DNA from: Natrinema salsiterrestre
GTDB lineage: Archaea > Halobacteriota > Halobacteria > Halobacteriales > Natrialbaceae
Assembly: GCF_029502005.1 (NCBI RefSeq)
Contig: NZ_JAMQOT010000006.1
Coordinates: forward strand, 219,497-283,496
Direction: 5' to 3'
DNA length: 64,000 bases
Shown: one piece after another, positions 62,910-64,000 of the stretch
Position numbering within the stretch: position 1 is the first letter of the stretch
Layout: each line of letters starts with the position of its first letter
Made by a program: the position numbers and the translations under genes
The notes under the pieces: generated by a model
The model's input: only the letters and a program-made list of their open reading frames with translations
The model's database searches: none
What the model was told of the DNA's origin: nothing

Positions 62910-63344
62910 TTATCTCCTTTCGCGTCGATCCTCGACCGCAGTGTCCGTCGGCCCGCCGGCCGGTCTCGAAAACAGGCCGACGGCCACGTAACACGCTCCG
63001 AGCAGTCTGGTTACCGGCACCACCCACCCCTTCACCTCGAGGTCGTCGGCGTTCTCGTAGGCGACCGCCAGAGCGAGTTCGACGACCGTTCGGGGGGCCA
63101 ACGCGAGGACGAACCCGACGGCGGCGAGCGCTCTCTCGACGCCCGCCGGCGGCCCCCGTCTCCGACCGAGGAGCCAGACGAACGCCGCCCCCTCGAGCCG
63201 AGTGATCGGGATCGTCCAGAGCCGGAGCCGTCCGGCGTCTGGGGTTTCGAACGCCAGCCGCTCGCTGTAGCTGATGAGTTTCCCCGGTGCGATCACCGCG
63301 AGCAGCCCGACGGCGATTGCCAGCGTTCGACGCTCGGTTCTCAC
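62910..63344 (-). CDS. Haloarchaeal small membrane protein (paralogue 2)
   Basis: 144 residues. Several hydrophobic helices (about 9-22, 48-60, 70-90 and 112-126). Signature-like segments TRLEGAAFVWLLGRRRG, LAPRTVVELALAVAYENADDLEVKGWVVPVTRLLGACYVAVGLFSR align closely with the upstream neighbour. Stops 13 bases from the convergent rpiA stop and starts five bases after the neighbour's stop, so the two form an operon. Confidence 0.65.
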   Translation of the reverse strand: MRTERRTLAIAVGLLAVIAPGKLISYSERLAFETPDAGRLRLWTIPITRLEGAAFVWLLGRRRGPPAGVERALAAVGFVLALAPRTVVELALAVAYENADDLEVKGWVVPVTRLLGACYVAVGLFSRPAGGPTDTAVEDRRERR

Positions 63345-63349
63345 TGCAG

Positions 63350-63805
63350 TTACCTCGAGCGGATCTGCAGCCGGCGCGAGGACTGATCACCGTCGTCGCT
63401 ACCCTCCTCGGACGCCGGCTCGGTGCCGCCGCTTCGCGAGAGCAGGGTGACGGTCAGGTAGAGGACGCCCAGTAGCCGGGCCGCCGGCACGACCCACGGC
63501 TGTACCTCGAGCTCGTCGGTGTCGGCGTAGACCAGATGCTGGCTGAGTCCGATGATCGGCCGCGGGACGAGGACGAGCGTCAGCCCGGCGAGCCCGAGCA
63601 GGGCGGAGACGAGCGTCGACCCTTGCCGGCCGCGGACGAGCAACCAGACGAACACGAGCCCCTCGAGCCGCGCGCCCGTCAGCGCGAGCGGCCGTCGCTG
63701 TGCCGCGGCGGGGTTTCGCAGACCGATCCGCTCGCAGGCCTCGATAACCGGCCTCGGTTTGACGATCTCGAACAGCCCGAAACCGATCAGGAGCGTGCGC
63801 AGCAT
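63350..63805 (-). CDS. Haloarchaeal small membrane protein (paralogue 1)
   Basis: 151 residues from MLRTLLIGFGLFEIVKPRPVIEACERIG (63805); the frame begins nine codons earlier. The shared pattern with the gene at 62910 is ARLEGLVFVWLLVRGRQG and LVPRPIIGLSQHLVYADTDELEVQPWVVPAARLLGVLYLTVTLLSR. The acidic tail (SGGTEPASEEGSDDGDQ) is its own. Tandem duplication; no function known. Confidence 0.65.
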   Translation of the reverse strand: MLRTLLIGFGLFEIVKPRPVIEACERIGLRNPAAAQRRPLALTGARLEGLVFVWLLVRGRQGSTLVSALLGLAGLTLVLVPRPIIGLSQHLVYADTDELEVQPWVVPAARLLGVLYLTVTLLSRSGGTEPASEEGSDDGDQSSRRLQIRSR

Positions 63806-63882
63806 GGCCACGTCTACGACGGGGAGCAGCAAAAAACTCGACCCGGGTATGGAGACCTGAGGGTCGGTGGCGATGGCACTGT

Positions 63883-64000
63883 CTAGTTTAGCACCTCCGC
63901 TGGCGTCTGTTCGTTAAGTGATTGGTGCGGTCGTTGTGTGTTGTAGTAGTGTATGAACTGTTCAAGCCATTCTCTGACGCTCACCCGACTGCCCACCCAC
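63883..64000 (-). mobile_element. C-terminal end of an integrase-core (DDE) transposase, cut by the window edge
   Basis: Reading the minus strand from the edge gives WVGSRVSVREWLEQFIHYYN followed by TQRPHQSLNEQTPAEVLN and a TAG at 63883-63885. The H-Y-Y-N-x-Q-R-P-H-Q-x-L and T-P-A-E-V motifs are those of rve/DDE transposases of the IS3/IS481-type group; the exact family is undecided. The stretch GGCACTGTCTAGTTTAG next to the stop (about 63875) is a likely terminal inverted repeat. Confidence 0.75.

Overview
The window is chromosomal DNA from a haloarchaeon (class Halobacteria). I infer a Natrinema/Haloterrigena-like member of the Natrialbales, but the genus is a guess. The grounds are the GC-rich sequence, the acidic predicted proteome, archaeal-type machinery (AlaRS with an N-terminal zinc extension, RFC small subunit, PolD small subunit DP1, Orc1/Cdc6, the ubiquitin-like modifier SAMP2, SHD-type signal peptidases) and families largely confined to haloarchaea (Cmi4, DUF5828, DUF5518). 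Many genes look leaderless, with an A/T-rich box about 25-30 bases before the start codon.

Layout. 1-8.4 kb: end of an S9 peptidase, a YgaP-like membrane protein, cupin, upp, DUF5828, a PiT phosphate permease, a CNNM/CorC-type membrane protein, a glutaredoxin/cysteine-free peroxiredoxin-like pair and Sua5. 8.5-17.7 kb: amidohydrolase plus DUF59 protein, a stand-alone Cas4-like protein, Cmi4, an HdrD/E-like iron-sulfur membrane protein, a class I amidotransferase, a truncated adenylate-forming protein and an alpha/beta-hydrolase fold lacking its serine. 17.7-34 kb: alaS, a degenerate histidine-kinase-like protein, rfcS, a bactofilin-like protein, samp2, a sarcosine-oxidase-type enzyme, tryptophanase, lysC and an acyl-CoA synthetase.

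34-43.2 kb is the replication block: DP1, two tandem signal peptidases, orc1, a roughly 1.35 kb origin region and the downstream origin-associated genes (Era-like GTPase, DUF2073, zinc-ribbon protein). The core has two outward-facing origin recognition boxes (ORBs) around 40430-40458 and 40774-40800. The A/T-rich DNA between them holds eight CTAG tetranucleotides in 107 bases, four of them as TTACTAG. Further ORB-like copies lie just upstream of orc1 and inside the coding sequence of the disordered linkers of Orc1 and DP1.

43.2-64 kb: a 29-codon membrane ORF overlapping a larger gene, a degenerate KaiC-like protein, a methyltransferase preceded by a DtxR-type palindrome and a 9-bp GD-coding minisatellite, an XPD/Rad3-like helicase, ribL, an SLC13-type permease, a thiamine-type ABC transporter operon with a palindromic operator at its start, an AI-2E-type permease, a MacB-like ABC pair, rpiA, two duplicated small membrane proteins and the edge of an insertion sequence.

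The best candidate for something undescribed is the CTAG-dense origin. CTAG is rare in the rest of the window and in haloarchaeal genomes generally, and is known as a 4-methylcytosine target in Haloferax. The cluster resembles, by analogy only, the GATC clusters of enterobacterial oriC.
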